Shown here one piece after another: positions 39,101 through 45,356 of a stretch of 64,000 bases of DNA. A program made the translations under genes and the position numbers. Below the pieces are notes generated by a model. It was given only the letters and a program-made list of their open reading frames with translations, ran no database searches and had not been told where the DNA came from. The stretch comes from Sipunculus nudus (Eukaryota; Annelida; Sipuncula; Golfingiida; Sipunculidae), in NCBI GenBank assembly GCA_026874595.1, contig CM049313.1, forward strand, positions 13,141,508-13,205,507, given 5' to 3'. Each line of letters starts with the position of its first letter. The first letter of the stretch is position 1.

Positions 39101-40808
39101 GTCATGGCCGAGAATAGGCCCTACGGCGCTTGGTATGCTGGTCGCAGACACAGAGGTCTGAAATAGATTACGTAGGTTGGTAATAATTCTGGTCAACACT
39201 GATTAAGACGACAAGAATGATTTAACAAATTACCAAAATTCACTGCTAAACAATTTCACAGTTGTATAATTTCATAAATGTGTGTATTGATTTGCTTAAG
39301 TACTGCACTAATGTATTACAGCAAATAGCCCATGTGCACAAAAATGCATTTCGGTGAAATTGTGTGAATGCTCAGAACAAAACAGCGAAGAAATCTGTAG
39401 CCATCACATCCGGGTACACGTCCGATATAGTATTCAATGTAAACAAACGCTTAACAGTTGCAAAATGAAGAACACACACACGCAAACAGACACAACTATA
39501 TTATCGAATCAATAAACATGAACACCGTAATTGCGCTGGGGATACTTCTTCAACGGGCATCTAATTTACAAATAGGAAATCTGATTTTGATACGTTTTAA
39601 TTTTTACATCCGCCAAGCAAGCGGGTTTTATGTTTTTAGTTGCGCGTATTTGTTTTTAAATACCTTTTCCCAAAAATGTAATTAATTTAATTTTGGAGGT
39701 GATCCGGATCGAGATCGAGGAATGTTTTCAATGAGAAATGTAACGTTTCTGACATTGCCATATGGCGAAGGTCTGTGCTCTCTGAGTGCAAACTTCTATT
39801 TTCTTTGGGTGTCGGAAATGTGCATATAATTTTTTACACTTTGATAACAATCTGTAATAATTGAAAGCAGGTTTTTTCGGAGCAAACATGGAACAGTTCG
39901 AAACCAATGTCACTCCGCATGCAGACAGTAGAATGTATATGCAACCACACAATTGAATACGATATACAAACATAGGCTCGTACCGAGATACCAATGTTCA
40001 GAAAACGCTCATCACATAATTGTAAACAAGCTATATTACGACATAGGGTGTACTTCATTATGTTTAAACCAAAACAAGGGTGTACATCATAATGTTTAAA
40101 CGAAAACAAGGGTGTACATAATAATGTTTAAACGAAGGGTGTACATAATAATGTTTAAACGAAAACAAGGGTGTACATCATAATGTTTAAACGAAAACAA
40201 GGGTGTACATCATAATGTTTAAACGAAAACAAGGGTGTACATCATAATGTTTAAACGAAAACAAGGGTGTACATCATAATGTTTAAACGAAAACAAGGGT
40301 GTACATCATAATGTTTAAACGAAAACAAGGGTGTACATCATAATGTTTAAAAGAAAACAAGGGTGTACATCATAATGTTTAAAAGAAAACAATCTTCAGA
40401 TTTACGATGAATAAATATACAGTAATTTAGTTGGTGTGAAGGAACTACAGCTGCATATAAAAATATATTCAGTCTTCATAGTGGAGTATAAAATTAATTC
40501 TCATCTGTGTAATTCACTGACCTATCACTGAAATCTTATATTATTCTTTAAAAAATATAGATAAGGTTGAGGTTTTAAAAGCATTACGACCAATTTTCTC
40601 ATATTAATGGCCAAGAAGACGAATGCTTAGAAAGCCAGCGTAAAATGAACGAAGTGTACCATTTATATTTGGTAATACTGTTTGGCAAAATGCTTTTATC
40701 TCAAAATAAACGTGATATAATAAAATAATTACCAGATATAAGAGCAGGCAGAAGTATTGCAATGACCACGATCGGTACTACAACCACTGGCGGCTTGGTT
40801 AACGTCAT
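4300..40808 (-). CDS. Secreted VWA/TSP1 multidomain protein, coadhesin-like (10 coding exons, complete)
   Basis: Join of exons 40733-40808, 35649-35807, 33233-33394, 30257-30397, 23384-23542, 17407-18000, 15853-16002, 9092-9241, 5448-6020 and 4300-5114, read on the minus strand. All nine introns start GT, end AG and are phase 1; the exons total 2979 nt (992 residues plus stop) with no internal stop. Order: signal peptide (1-25), TSP1 repeats (about 26-78, 79-132, 133-179, 180-232), VWA1 (233-430), TSP1 repeats (431-480, 481-530), VWA2 (531-721), Lys/Ser-rich tail (722-992). No transmembrane segment follows the signal peptide, so the product should be secreted. Known VWA/TSP1 proteins act in extracellular matrix and adhesion; the charged tail recalls mineral-associated matrix proteins, but a matrix, shell or immune role is inference. 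The exact splice sites are my reading and untested. An extra or skipped TSP1 exon is possible because any 1-1 exon keeps frame. Confidence 0.85.
5115..5447 (-). other. Intron 9 of the VWA/TSP1 gene
   Basis: This 333-bp intron between VWA2 and the tail exon is the shortest in the gene. It is AT-rich and contains no recognisable element. Confidence 0.7.
5448..6020 (-). CDS. Exon 9: von Willebrand factor A domain 2 (altered metal site)
   Basis: This is a 573-nt phase 1-1 exon, acceptor tttttttcggcag, donor gtaagc. The VWA fold is clear: LALVVDSSASIG (D545, S547, S549), GATNT (T616), then a buried strand VCVLY. Where VWA1 has the metal-coordinating TDG, this domain has TGGD (G650), so the third metal ligand is lost or moved. 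The following NIKPENT matches NIKPGNT of VWA1, which fixes the alignment. Such a domain may bind its ligand without metal or have only a structural role (inference). Confidence 0.88.
7830..7995 (-). repeat. tRNA-derived SINE, partial copy
   Basis: Antisense relative of the SINE at 8362-8658, sharing the cacggccgtgt, ttcccattaagcctgcag and ttcggctga segments in reverse order. It sits at the same place in duplicated block A as the SINE at 15335-15605 in block B, just after a conserved tgctagctta segment. The insertion is therefore older than the duplication. Confidence 0.6.
8362..8658 (+). repeat. tRNA-derived SINE, most complete copy
   Basis: The head has an A box (ttgctcagaggtagagc) and a B box (ggttcgaatct) with tRNA spacing. 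A body contains ggcttaatgggaaggc and acacccaggacccgcagg. The 3' end is A-rich with an AAT-like tail. Other copies lie at 7830-7995, 15335-15605 and 32825-33085, all in the opposite orientation. Confidence 0.7.
9092..9241 (-). CDS. Exon 8: TSP1 repeat 6 (duplicate of exon 7)
   Basis: This is a 150-nt phase 1-1 exon, acceptor atatctgtttgcag, donor gtgaga. It encodes PWTEWGKWSDC, then Q-R-I-R-G-R, with six cysteines and the same HPCP end as exon 7. It keeps an open frame and structural residues, so both duplicates seem to be under constraint. Confidence 0.87.
9430..9770. repeat. Degenerate tandem repeat, about 130 bp unit, 2.5-3 copies
   Basis: Successive copies share 'gcccaatttcaggctgatat', 'aaataagcagg' and 'attgtaggtggcg', at about 9490, 9610 and 9700. 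They lie in the part of block A that block B lacks. Confidence 0.6.
9780..11050. repeat. Two further degenerate tandem-repeat arrays
   Basis: From 9780 to 10200 repeated phrases are 'gaactcttgacctg', 'aatctgacacagttg' and 'cagtctgccaaagctat'. From 10255 to 11050 four units share 'taactcggccaaaaatcac', 'gaaccatttgaacaaa' and 'aatattaaacaattt', starting near 10262, 10445, 10615 and 10927 (unit about 170-310 bp). They are probably decayed satellite or element DNA. Confidence 0.6.
14090..14670. repeat. Dispersed repeat with GTCC-rich start
   Basis: It begins with a block of repeated gtccgtc/ttcc motifs (14120-14185) and contains two related parts marked by 'cacatatggctcaccca'. It ends with 'gggatactccgctttgcgg'. 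The internal duplication shows it is a repeat; no coding sequence is seen. Confidence 0.45.
15335..15605 (-). repeat. tRNA-derived SINE, copy shared with duplicated block A
   Basis: Antisense SINE with 'aacacggccgttgggcac', 'ttcccattatgcatgcag', a reversed B box region (gattgaactcacgatc) and 'gagtcctgcgct'. It sits in the same context as the copy at 7830-7995. Confidence 0.6.
15853..16002 (-). CDS. Exon 7: TSP1 repeat 5 (duplicate of exon 8)
   Basis: This is a 150-nt phase 1-1 exon, acceptor atatctgtttgcag, donor gtgaga. It encodes GWAEWGNWSEC with an R-R-I-R-R-R strand and six cysteines, ending HPCP. It matches exon 8 at about 33 of 50 residues and uses near-identical splice sites, and the introns around the two exons also match, so the pair arose by segmental duplication. 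Confidence 0.87.
16003..17406 (-). other. Intron 6
   Basis: Contains the end of duplicated block B, a (TA)n tract of about 85 bp near 16480-16566, a poly-G run near 17146-17157 and a poly-C run near 17206-17221. A further fragment resembling the 'cgtaaagccatatt' part of the duplicated block is at 17250-17300. No exon was recognised. Confidence 0.55.
17407..18000 (-). CDS. Exon 6: von Willebrand factor A domain 1
   Basis: A single 594-nt phase 1-1 exon encodes a whole VWA domain. The metal-ion-dependent adhesion site looks complete: DSSAS (D250, S252, S254), Thr in GRTNT (T321) and Asp in VVITDG (D354). Cysteines flank the domain (EGC at the start, LTC near the end), as in secreted VWA modules. 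Several N-x-S/T sites occur. With this intact site the domain should be able to bind a ligand through a divalent cation (known for the family). The acceptor is tttccatctccacag and the donor is gtaaga. Confidence 0.9.
18950..19700. repeat. Dispersed duplicated block, copy 1
   Basis: Aligns in the same orientation with 34675-35465. Shared landmarks are 'tctctcacagct', 'accagtccgtcggcaa', 'ctctgaa.tcc.ttacag', 'ctcagaca' and, near the end, 'atactc.atgttaatgtac' and 'aacaatcatctggttata' variants. On the minus strand copy 1 keeps a 95-residue open frame with several Cys and Trp (19197-18907), but copy 2 has stops, so I do not call it a gene. Confidence 0.55.
20815..22875. repeat. Degenerate tandem block, units of about 300-600 bp
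   Basis: At least four units repeat the series 'acaggtggcgccacca', 'ctgcag.aactgatg', 'gatcaatatccatgcaa', 'ttttgtatcaaaattttgatt', 'gagccccatagctcg.agaa' and 'gttacgatttgtgccctgtt'. Two units end with a gacggacgg motif followed by 'cagtcagctgagctaaaaa' (about 22058 and 22870), which also occurs near 20818. A related fragment lies at 57181-57250. Confidence 0.65.
23384..23542 (-). CDS. Exon 5: TSP1 repeat 4
   Basis: This is a 159-nt phase 1-1 exon, acceptor taccccatttcag, donor gtcagt. It encodes SWMAWNPWGLC followed by a Q-R-R-T-R-K strand and six cysteines, ending TTLC. The donor is weaker than the others (gtcagt instead of gtaagt or gtgagt). Confidence 0.82.
24950..25765 (+). mobile_element. 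Unclassified dispersed element, copy 1
   Basis: The same series of segments occurs in reverse orientation at 38390-39130: 'gccagggcacgtggtgttt', 'cgctc.tgtgac', 'atggtttgat.agaactacc', 'acctgaacaccttatct', 'gaaacaaagtcagg' and 'ctgctacctt'. The copies are diverged and carry no recognisable protein. Confidence 0.6.
26310..27010 (+). pseudogene. Non-LTR retrotransposon reverse transcriptase relic
   Basis: In a frame broken by stops and shifts, the plus strand reads KAFDRVSREELCYLL (a typical LINE RT motif) near 26336-26380, then NIINILRSM, TNISV and GECLF-like parts. Near 26610-26640 it reads LCAKDMFIF where a functional RT has a YADD or FADD box. Downstream are CKTWGM near 26690 and KYLGL near 26815. 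The catalytic box is already lost and the reading frame is not continuous. Confidence 0.6.
27323..27940. repeat. 32-bp minisatellite, about 19 copies
   Basis: Head-to-tail units begin ctcgttggtctgattacacc and are nearly identical. The variants are T/C at gatt/gact and G/C in ttggtc/ttgctc. There are no spacers of varying sequence, so it is not a CRISPR array. Short units with scattered shared variants suggest recent expansion. Confidence 0.9.
29013..29692 (+). mobile_element. PIF/Harbinger-like transposon relic
   Basis: The ends AGCCGGGTTCTCAC and (reverse complement) AGCCGGCTGCTCAC form imperfect terminal inverted repeats. Inside, the frame 29224-29450 encodes a segment resembling the N-terminal part of a Harbinger transposase (INFTRLSPHIFSHLL, then RRA/PRAILPGTRLAITHMVLA-like). 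The frame stops there, so only a fragment remains. The flanking repeat is continuous without it at 60770-60800, which shows the insertion point. Confidence 0.55.
29693..29955 (+). repeat. Dispersed repeat interrupted by the Harbinger relic
   Basis: With the short piece at about 28960-29012 it matches 60760-61070 ('ccaccacagccc', 'gctccgccctttta', 'aacgctc.tacacagaagg', 'atattttggatt.tttgtct', 'aattacgt.ccaggtaag'). Confidence 0.55.
30257..30397 (-). CDS. Exon 4: TSP1 repeat 3
   Basis: This is a 141-nt phase 1-1 exon, acceptor atttcttgcag, donor gtgagt. It is the shortest repeat of the set (47 codons). It begins GQWGNWSSC, has M-R-R-Y-R in the basic strand and keeps six cysteines, ending TTLCS. 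One Trp of the usual ladder is missing. Confidence 0.85.
31015..32150. repeat. Degenerate minisatellite, about 56-bp unit, about 20 copies
   Basis: Units contain 'acccacgtttatacaggagc', 'cagccacagaacacagtaat' and 'agggtttgatataa'. Copies between 31560 and 32110 are the most alike, and earlier ones are more diverged. Confidence 0.8.
32825..33085 (-). repeat. tRNA-derived SINE copy
   Basis: Antisense relative of 8362-8658 with 'cacccaggtccgaaatatac', 'gcacctacgggttctgg', 'aagccttcctatttagg' and a reversed B box (gagatttgaactcatga). Confidence 0.6.
33233..33394 (-). CDS. Exon 3: TSP1 repeat 2
   Basis: This is a 162-nt phase 1-1 exon with a strong polypyrimidine tract (tttttctgtttcag) and donor gtaagc. 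The repeat begins SWGKWGSWSIC, carries Y-R-K-R-N in the basic strand and has six cysteines, ending KPC. A plus-strand open frame over the same bases is a shadow. Confidence 0.85.
33395..35648 (-). other. Intron 2
   Basis: Contains poly-C runs near 33822-33836 and 33867-33876, a TA/TG microsatellite near 34147-34235, and copy 2 of the duplicated block (34675-35465). No exon was recognised. Confidence 0.55.
34675..35465. repeat. Dispersed duplicated block, copy 2
   Basis: Counterpart of 18950-19700 in the same orientation; landmarks are given there. Its minus-strand equivalent of the open frame in copy 1 is broken by stops. Confidence 0.55.
35649..35807 (-). CDS. Exon 2: TSP1 repeat 1
   Basis: This is a 159-nt exon, phase 1 to 1, acceptor tattatcag, donor gtaagt. 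It encodes a thrombospondin type 1 repeat with the W-x2-W-x3-W ladder (WTPWNQWSTC), a basic R-Q-R-T-R strand and six cysteines, ending RPCT. TSP1 repeats bind matrix glycans and proteins, and their Trp/Arg stack is often C-mannosylated. Because it is symmetric, the exon can be gained or skipped without a frameshift. Confidence 0.85.
36141..36194. repeat. (CT)n microsatellite
   Basis: An uninterrupted run of CT dinucleotides, about 27 units. An apparent Glu/Arg open frame across it is an artefact of the repeat. Confidence 0.95.
37354..37655 (+). mobile_element. MITE copy 1, TTA target duplication, terminal inverted repeats
   Basis: The 302-bp element starts GGCCAAAAAAAGGTATGGTT and ends with the imperfect reverse complement of that (gtgcctgagaaccataact, then tttgggcc). 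It is flanked by TTA on both sides (37351-37353 and 37656-37658), the target choice typical of PIF/Harbinger-type transposons. Relatives are at 55580-55862 and, truncated, at about 58731-58895. It has no coding capacity. Confidence 0.75.
38390..39130 (-). mobile_element. Unclassified dispersed element, copy 2
   Basis: Reverse-orientation counterpart of 24950-25765, starting with 'aaaggtagcag' and ending near 'ccacgtgccctggctac'. A 61-residue open frame over it matches one in copy 1 around GTWC and RSCD, but both are short and stop-bounded, so no gene is called. Confidence 0.6.
40046..40391. repeat. 32-bp minisatellite, about 11 copies
   Basis: Units begin gggtgtacatcataatgttt and continue aaacgaaaacaa. 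One unit is shortened (near 40110-40135). Each unit contains gtttaaac, an 8-bp palindrome. There are no variable spacers, so it is not CRISPR. Confidence 0.9.
40733..40808 (-). CDS. Exon 1: start codon and signal peptide
   Basis: The ATG is at 40808-40806 with a purine at -3. It encodes MTLTKPP followed by a hydrophobic run rich in Val, Ile, Leu and Ala ending ALIS, then a phase-1 donor (ctg|gtaatt). The Lys-bearing n-region, long hydrophobic core and small residues at the end fit a signal peptide cleaved near the start of the first TSP1 repeat. A four-codon upstream ORF precedes it. A pyrimidine-rich acceptor (cttctgttttag) ends at 40881, so the exon may begin at 40880 and be preceded by a non-coding exon further upstream. 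Confidence 0.75.
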
Positions 40809-41640
40809 CTCGGAATTCAGGCCGACATTTTTTCCAGCAGAGGAATGGCGGGAACGTCGCCGTGTCGTCTGCGTAACTGCCTAAAACAGAAGTCAATCGT
40901 ACGTCACGGTACCAAGGGTCTGACCAGTCAGAGCCCGTGCCGAGCCTACGTATATTATTAACGCTCACGGTGTTTCAAGTTTATTTTGTTCGCATGGTTG
41001 ACTTTAAAAAAAGTTACCTATCCATTTCTTTGCTAAGCTTAGCTTTAACTATATGAACAGCGTTAACTATAATATACAGTGTCCTTAAAAGGACATCAGA
41101 TGTTGTATTCTTTTCTTCGGGGGGGGGGGGGGGGAATCAAAGATAATGGTCGTTTTTAATTTAAATTTCATGAGATTATGTTTGTGTATTTGTTCGTCAG
41201 TTTAACTTATTAATCCTCAGTTTTTTTACTAAAGGTTTATCTAGCAATACCAAATGTCACATGGTTTTATTTCACCCGTTGTCCAATGTCGCAGGTTTTA
41301 AGTTTCCTTAAAATATTCAGAAGATTTGTAAAGTATACCTTCCGGTGGTAGCTCCCTGGGGAAGCGAGAGAACCCCCACACACGGGTGTCCAGACCAGCA
41401 GGGCCTTACGCAGATCATCATACGCAGATGACGCTTAATTCGTTACTGATTTAAATCAGTGGGTGGACAAAGCACACGTGTGATTGAGACCTTGTTTGAG
41501 GGTGATAAGCTACGGGATTCGAACCTGTGACCGCTCGATCACAAGTCCGGCATCTTTGTCAATGTCAGCAAATCGATCACTGTGTATAAAACCGGCGTGC
41601 TCCCTATGGCCTCAAATAGGGCCGCCAACTGATCAGGCCG
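40809..41640. other. Upstream region of the VWA/TSP1 gene
   Basis: Holds the probable 5' UTR, an acceptor-like site ending at 40881 on the minus strand, a poly-G run (41119-41134), and near 41510-41560 a reversed tRNA B-box-like sequence (gggattcgaacc on the plus strand) suggesting a SINE remnant. I cannot identify a promoter. Confidence 0.4.
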
Positions 41641-41699
41641 GAGGTTCAGATTTGGTGTAAATATTTTTATTGCAAACATGCAATGAAGATAAGAAAACA

Positions 41700-42372
41700 G
41701 GTTACAACCCTATATAAATTCTTCTCCTCTAAAGAAATGTACACAACTATATACAATATATCATCACGTTGTACATATAAAGAAAATGTAAAAATGAAAA
41801 ATGAAAATGAAGACTACAGAGTGAACAACAAATGAGATAATGGTTTGGCGTTCCTTCGACACGGCCAAATGAACAATAAGGATTACTCTCACAGTGGTTA
41901 ATGAAAAAGTGATATTTGAAACAGCTACAACCGAGCCGCATGCGCGTATGTGACATTTGTGCTGCTCGATTCCCACTACACTGGCAAAAATTTAAGGGTG
42001 GCTTTGGTAAATTTCCTTCTAATTTTCTCCGAAAACTAGCAATTGACGGACAATCTCTCGTGGATTGACCTAATGTGTTCCATAAACCGACAGAAGATAT
42101 TTAAAATGAATTCTTTCTCAAAGAAGTACGGAATGCAGGCGCATGCAAGTTGTGTTTGTTACGTAAGTCGTATCTGTTGAATACCCCGCTCCATCAGGAA
42201 TTAACTGACTCAGACAGGATGGCACCAAGCCATTGATCATCTTATATAAGTAACGTTCCATTTTTTATCCTTCGTTTTTCAGCTAATGTTTGCCTACCAG
42301 TGTCTCTATATATCTCAACTCTTGGCTGGTGCCAATGGTGGCCCCAGTCACTATCCTTGCCGCCGACAACTG
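41700..42372 (-). pseudogene. LINE ORF2 C-terminal end, beyond the insertion
   Basis: Continues the RT frame with QLSAARIVTGATIGTSQELR, then MINGLVPSCLS. Near the end it gives HTRMRLGCSCFKYHFF and CESNPYCSFG (41956-41850), the conserved Cys-rich end of many LINE ORF2 proteins. Frameshifts and stops are frequent. The LINE 3' end should lie near 41640-41660. Confidence 0.7.
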
Positions 42373-42377
42373 AACAC

Positions 42378-42646
42378 TCTAAACGCCCGCAATAATTAAT
42401 ATACTATTGTAGGTTTAACCTACCTGAGAACTCGAACGGCAGAAGGCTGAAAGGCAGCGGTCAGATGATTGTGGATCTTTGTGGTCACACACGTCCGTTC
42501 TGATGAACTGCCGGGGTTTTCCTGCGTGGGGCAAAGGGTGTCCTGACGGGAGGTGGCACCACATTGTGAAAAAATAAGAGCGGGCTGTCTGTAACCTGCA
42601 GGGGGGTGGGGGCGGGCGGGCTTTCCCGCAGGAAAAATCTACTACA
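42378..42646 (-). repeat. 3' LTR of the Gypsy element
   Basis: A 269-bp direct repeat of 51040-51308. The purine-rich tract (taggggaacaa on the minus strand) lies directly upstream at about 42647-42657. Confidence 0.85.
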
Positions 42647-43029
42647 TTGTTCCCCTACTAAAAACATGTCTACTGGGAGAGAAAGAATCAGGTGTTTAAT
42701 CATGAGAATTGGCAGAATGATATTATAAAAGTAAGAATTCAATAGATAAATAATAATCAATCCGCTGTGCCCAATGGATTGCAGTTTAGTGCTTATGAGA
42801 TACCAAAAGCAGCCTCGATTCTCCAGCTATGCCGACTGAATCGAGATGCTAATTCTTATCTGCAGTAGGTACAAAAAAGTATGACAAGTAAAGACCTTAA
42901 TTCTCCTGCTGAGCCGACTGAATCAAGGTAGTTGACACTTACCAGTGAAATCATCCCTTACTAGTAAAAACAAATTGGGCTAGGTTATGCCCCCTTAAAA
43001 CTGTCCATAAAGTTGATTCGCGTTGCGAT

Positions 43030-44340
43030 TCAGCTAATAAAGTAGTGAGACCAAAGGGACCCTTTTGATACTACTTACTTCATTAGCTAGGGAGTGGATG
43101 TCCCTTTGAGACTCCGCCAGGTACGGACAGTCCGGCTCCAGGAGAAGCCGATCTAGGGTTATGGCCTCTACGGAGGATTTGAGGGGGTCCTGTTTGAAAA
43201 GAGGCCTTGTGATGCCAAACAAAAAAACAGTTTAGCAAGGTGATAAGCCACTTAGTTGCCTCTGATACATCGCCCGTAAAACAATGTATTCGTTGTTCTT
43301 GCAGATTGTGATTCTGGAGCAGACGAAGGACTTGGTGCTCAGCTGTGCCAACACCAGAATCACGGCAATGCAGGATGAGGAATTTACCACGCATGAACAC
43401 ACTGCTGAACAGACTTTCAAGAAAACCGTACTCAACAGTATGGCTACCAAGGCTGGCAGTGTAAAAAACTAAACCCACCTCCCCGACAGCAACACAATCA
43501 GCGCTGTCCAGCATCTGTCGGAGCTGGTGAAGAAGGTGATTAGCCTGGTGAGGGGCTTTGAGGAGTCTGGGGTGAACACCAAATGAACATTTGACCCTGG
43601 GGTCTGACCTGATGACTGTGTGATCTGGCCAGAGTTCCGGATATACAAGGTTTGCCACAAACCCTGTAACATTGAGATTTAATGCACATCGTCCCTGGAA
43701 GGAAACCAGTGACTCCTGATTCCGGGTGAGAAGCATGTCCACGTGTGCATGCGTATCAATGATGACCGGATCCAGGAGAGTTCGAGGGCAGGCAGACTTT
43801 TCTTGAAAGTCACGGACTGGTGCTGTGCCAGGTGGATCAGAGTTTCCCAATTTACGAGACCAGCGATACAGTTGGGAGGATTGGCTACAATCTGACCTTC
43901 AGGGACTGTCCAATTATCGTCTGAGGAGAGAGCACGCAGCCGTGCCTTATCATCCGGAGTAAGGTCCTTCTGTGTGTGGCAGGCAGATTGGACCACGTAT
44001 TGTCTCATATGTTCAAGAGTGCCTGTCCACTCCTCCGCTGAAAGATGACCAGAAGCCCTTGGATCAAATGGTTCCATTGTTGAGCCTCCGGAGATTTCGT
44101 GTCATGTTCATGTTTACGGAGGAATGATGAATGGCCCTCCTGAACACGACAATGCCAGCACGCAGTTTCAGCCTGAAACCACCATGGTAGGTGCTTTCGT
44201 ACAACGTGCCTCCGAAGGTGGGAATCTTGTTCTCCGCAAACTGAGCACTTATGAACCCGTTTCTTTTTTGTCTTTTTTTTTTTACTTTTTGAACACATAC
44301 GGGTGGGGTTTCCGGGTTTCCTCTTCATAGTCCGGCACAA
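43030..44340 (-). pseudogene. Zinc-finger plus TatD-type metal nuclease frame, broken by frameshifts
   Basis: Located between the end of pol and the 3' LTR, in the same direction. N-terminal: Lys-rich start, then two C2H2-like fingers (CSVC...HLRRHVVRKH and CWHC...FLRKHEH). C-terminal: a TatD-like hydrolase with IIDTHAHVD (metal site), FGVHPRLL, VAVGEVGL, ILHCRDSG, IHCFTGD and LDRLLLEPDCPYL, in the family's order. TatD proteins are metal-dependent DNases or exonucleases (known). At least three frameshifts (near 44090, 43860 and 43240) make it non-functional here. It is intronless. It is either a gene carried by the element in the env position or a retrocopy that landed in it; no separate insertion boundaries are visible. 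Confidence 0.75.
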
Positions 44341-44511
44341 ACAGAGATTCCTTCTGGATATCCATTATATTTATTTGTATATACATATCTCTATGGTAAT
44401 TTTTGGCCCCACGTCTGCAAAGAAGACAAAAAGACAACATTACAATTTTTATATTTTAATTATAGTCTCTTCACCTATGAGGCGTGCACTTAATGATTAT
44501 ATTAGATTCAG

Positions 44512-45320
44512 GAGGTAATCATTTAGATAGGTGGGGAGCCGAATCAGTTTGCCACTGCGTGATCGGGTATGTGGTAAACTTTTGTCTGCTGCAGGGACGT
44601 CCGCAGATGTCTCCTCAGGCTCTTGTAACTTATCTAGTGACGTACCTTTAAAAGGAATGAGCCACAAACCTGAATCATGAATGTCGGTCCCAGCTTGGCC
44701 GATTGGTTGATCACTCCGGCTCCACCTGAGGCTTCCTCCTCGTGAAAGAACTGGTTTCTCGCTTTCTGAAGCCATAGGGGAAGAGTTTTGTCAGAACACA
44801 ACTTCAGATTGTTGTGATGGATATACTTATCAGATCTTCTGGATCTAACTAGATAGGATGCTTTTCTTTCACCACAAGATACGGACCTTTCCAAGCGGGT
44901 CTTACTTTGGGACTTATTCCTTTTCTTACAGACTTATCAATTTGATATACAAGGTCTCCAGGTATATACAAATTTACTTTCGACTTTTGATCATAGTGGA
45001 GTTTCTGATATTCTTGGTTGGCCCTCAGTTGTATTCTGACCTTGTGATGGATGTCAGTCATGCGAGTGATCAAATCTGTGACCGAGCGACTGTCTGTGCT
45101 TTCACCTTTTCTTTGAAGGTACCTATCAAGAGGTCGGTAGGTTGAAAAATCTCCCGACCAAGCATGACCATGTTAGCAGTAGAGCCAGTGGATCGGTTTA
45201 CTACGGAACGTAAAGCCATGCTAAAAATGGGTAGGTCTTTGTTCCAATTCCTTGGATTATGCACATCATAACATTGGATCATCTGAAGAAGGGTACGCTT
45301 TTGACGCTATACCTCCGTTA
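44512..45320 (-). pseudogene. Gypsy integrase, C-terminal remainder
   Basis: Starts inside the catalytic core at LLQMIQCYDVHNPRNW, with STGSTANMVMLGRE next. Then come a linker (YQKLHYD), a C-terminal GPY-type segment (AWKGPYLVV) and a final RSRSGKLIRLPTYLNDY, a usual pol ending. The N-terminal zinc domain, most of the DDE core and all of RNase H are absent, so a deletion near 45320-45357 joins RT to late integrase. Frames are shifted near 44850 and 45070. Confidence 0.75.
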
Positions 45321-45356
45321 GAGGCCGGGTAATAAGGCGCTGTTGGGCAATATCCA

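Larger units (their letters stand above)
35808..40732 (-). other. Intron 1
   Basis: Contains a (CT)n tract (about 36141-36194), TA-rich microsatellites near 36756-37018, a full-length MITE (37354-37655), an inverted copy of the unclassified element (38390-39130) and a 32-bp minisatellite (40046-40391). No exon was recognised. Confidence 0.6.

Noticed and set aside
43284-43472. Plus-strand frames over the TatD region and gag (also 47688-47903 and 48513-48890)
   Set aside because: They are antisense shadows of element coding sequence without motifs.
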